The notes under the pieces are model-generated. The model was not told the DNA's origin. It ran no database searches and saw only the letters and a list, made by a program, of their open reading frames with translations. Positions 5,464 to 6,625 of a stretch of DNA of 6,625 nt are shown here, piece after piece. Positions within the stretch are counted from its first letter, which is position 1. Each line of letters starts with the position of its first letter. The stretch is from Clostridia bacterium (GTDB taxonomy: Bacteria; Bacillota_A; Clostridia; Lachnospirales; Cellulosilyticaceae), in assembly GCA_029239935.1 (NCBI GenBank), contig JARBTY010000173.1, positions 1-6,625 on the forward strand, in the 5' to 3' direction. A program made the position numbers and the translations under genes.

Positions 5464-6625
5464 TTATTGTTTAGTGAATTGCTTGTAAATATACTCTATA
5501 TCGGTTGTCTTTCTTAGTTCTTCAACTTTTGACTCTTCTTCCAGCATTTCAGCCAGATTGGATAAAATCATAAGGTGTTCATTGCCAATACCTGCAATCC
5601 CAATTACGAGATAAGCTGTTCCTTCACCAAAATCTACTCCCTCTGGGAACTGTAAGATGCTGATACCTGTTTTTAGAATTTTTTCTTTGGCTTCACTTAC
5701 ACCGTGAGGAATAGCCGCCCCATTGCCAATATAAGTGGTTAAATCTTCTTCTCTCTGAAGCATCGCCTCAATATATTCTGGTTCTACATAACCTCCGTCT
5801 ACCAAAAGCTGTCCTGCCATCTTAATGGCTTCTGTCTTACTGACACTTGGAAGGCCTAATTTAATACTTTTTTTGCTAAGAGGAAGATTATCTGCTTCTT
5901 CTGCTTCTTCCGCTTCTTGAGCTATAGTACTTCCTGCACCTTGAATGGTTGCGAGCTGATTGACTAATGCATCATAGACATTGGTATTGATAAAATCATC
6001 CAGCGAAATGTGCTCTGCCTGTGGCGCTGCCACTTTAGCTCTGCCTGTCAGTTTCTCATGGGTGATAACAATGTCTGTATCCTTTGGGATAGCTTCAATT
6101 GCTGTGTTGATTACTTGTATATTCAGCCCAGCTTTTTTGATTTTTGCTTTAAGTTTGCTAGCTCCCATTGCGCTTGAACCCATACCTGCATCACAAGCTA
6201 CAATGATTTTCTTAACATCACCTTTTGTCTGTACAACACTTGATTTCTTACCTTTAAGGTCTACCATCTTTTCTTTAGCTGTTTCAAAGTCTACTTCATC
6301 TTCTGTCTTTTTGATCAGTACTGCTGAAACTAAAAAACTGATAACTGTTGCTACTAAAACACCAGCTAACACTTGGAACAACCCACCTTTTGGTGCCATA
6401 GCCATCAGTGCAAAGATACTTCCTGGTGATGGAGAAGCCACAAGTCCTGCTCCTGTTACAACAAAGGTAAGGACACCGCCAGCTCCGCCGGCAATAACCG
6501 CAAGTATTAGTTTTGGCTGCATCAAGATATATGGGAAATAAATTTCATGAATACCACCTAAGAAATGGATGATGATAGCTCCTGGTGCTGATTGTTTAAC
6601 AGAACCTTTTGCAAATACCCAATAA
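5464..6625 (-). CDS. mtlA: PTS mannitol-type EIICBA permease, 3' part (386 codons visible, 5' end outside window)
   Basis: This permease imports a hexitol and phosphorylates it on entry. The open frame runs to the window edge through codons 6526-6624, so the true start is outside; a TTG at 6525 is internal. The end of the membrane EIIC domain is visible (residues 1-105 of the visible part). It includes KQSAPGA and GGIHEIYFPY (23-32), the GGxHE sugar-site motif of mannitol EIIC, and hydrophobic helices near 37-62 and 83-104. The IIB domain follows (about 137-225), with phosphocysteine Cys144 in CDAGMGSSAMGA. After an acidic linker (236-245) comes the IIA domain (about 247-386), with phosphohistidine His307 in AAIPHG and a second conserved His350 in GNEH. 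Comparison with E. coli MtlA suggests about 230 missing N-terminal residues. A C-B-A fusion matches the enteric layout; many Firmicutes carry IIA separately as MtlF. Related hexitols are possible substrates. Confidence 0.95.
   Translation of the reverse strand, partial: YWVFAKGSVKQSAPGAIIIHFLGGIHEIYFPYILMQPKLILAVIAGGAGGVLTFVVTGAGLVASPSPGSIFALMAMAPKGGLFQVLAGVLVATVISFLVSAVLIKKTEDEVDFETAKEKMVDLKGKKSSVVQTKGDVKKIIVACDAGMGSSAMGASKLKAKIKKAGLNIQVINTAIEAIPKDTDIVITHEKLTGRAKVAAPQAEHISLDDFINTNVYDALVNQLATIQGAGSTIAQEAEEAEEADNLPLSKKSIKLGLPSVSKTEAIKMAGQLLVDGGYVEPEYIEAMLQREEDLTTYIGNGAAIPHGVSEAKEKILKTGISILQFPEGVDFGEGTAYLVIGIAGIGNEHLMILSNLAEMLEEESKVEELRKTTDIEYIYKQFTKQ
5889..5919. repeat. Short imperfect tandem repeat coding the acidic IIB-IIA linker
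   Basis: Three imperfect 9-bp units of the type GCTTCTTCN (plus strand) code an Ala/Glu-rich run (visible residues 237-244, EAEEAEEA) in the linker between the IIB and IIA domains of the permease. Such repeats can change by slippage in steps of three residues without breaking the frame. The effect would be on linker length only. Confidence 0.55.

Noticed and set aside
6523..6525. TTG at 6525 as the permease start
   Set aside because: The frame stays open upstream to the window edge and codes the conserved KQSAPGA and GGIHEIYFPY motifs of mannitol EIIC, so the TTG is an internal Leu codon.
5981..6541. Plus-strand open frame of 186 codons opposite the permease
   Set aside because: The permease frame is certain from the GGIHE, CDAGMGSS and IPHG motifs. 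The opposite strand reads as hydrophobic low-complexity protein because it mirrors membrane-domain codons.
1..6625. Mobile element, CRISPR array, tRNA or riboswitch
   Set aside because: No transposase or integrase, no spaced direct repeats and no tRNA-like fold were seen, and the intergenic gaps (11-77 nt) are too short for a riboswitch.

Overview
The window holds six genes, all on the minus strand. Five of them form a tight PTS hexitol (mannitol-type) operon, and the sixth is a chemotaxis receptor behind a terminator. The low-GC composition (roughly 40% by eye), purine-rich Shine-Dalgarno (SD) sites, a U-tailed intrinsic terminator, use of a TTG start and an HPr with a serine at the HPr-kinase position all suggest a motile Firmicute, most likely a clostridium. 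No species can be named from the sequence alone.

In transcription order (right to left) the operon is: the 3' part of a mannitol-type EIICBA permease (5464-6625, 5' end outside the window); a PfkB-family 1-phosphofructokinase-like kinase (4518-5444); a zinc-dependent medium-chain dehydrogenase of the L-sorbose-1-phosphate reductase (SorE) type (3240-4499); an HPr (2956-3228); and an Enzyme I (1251-2945). Gaps are 11-19 nt, and at two junctions the stop codon lies next to or inside the next SD. A 14-bp hairpin with a T-tract at 1208-1242 closes the operon. Beyond it lies a compact two-TM methyl-accepting chemotaxis protein (1-1173) with a TTG start.

Together the genes encode a full phosphorelay from PEP: EI His189, HPr His15, IIA His, IIB Cys, then the hexitol. 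Two metabolic enzymes follow. No MtlD is visible. The dehydrogenase family acts on the carbon next to the phosphorylated carbon, so mannitol-1-phosphate would become fructose-1-phosphate, which is the substrate of the neighbouring kinase. That gives a proposed mannitol route through fructose-1-phosphate that bypasses MtlD and 6-phosphofructokinase. This pathway is inferred from family chemistry and gene order and is the main point of interest here.

There is no gene-free stretch longer than 80 bases and no sign of mobile elements, CRISPR or RNA genes. The upstream end of the operon (its promoter, any mtlR regulator and the EIIC N-terminus) is outside the window.
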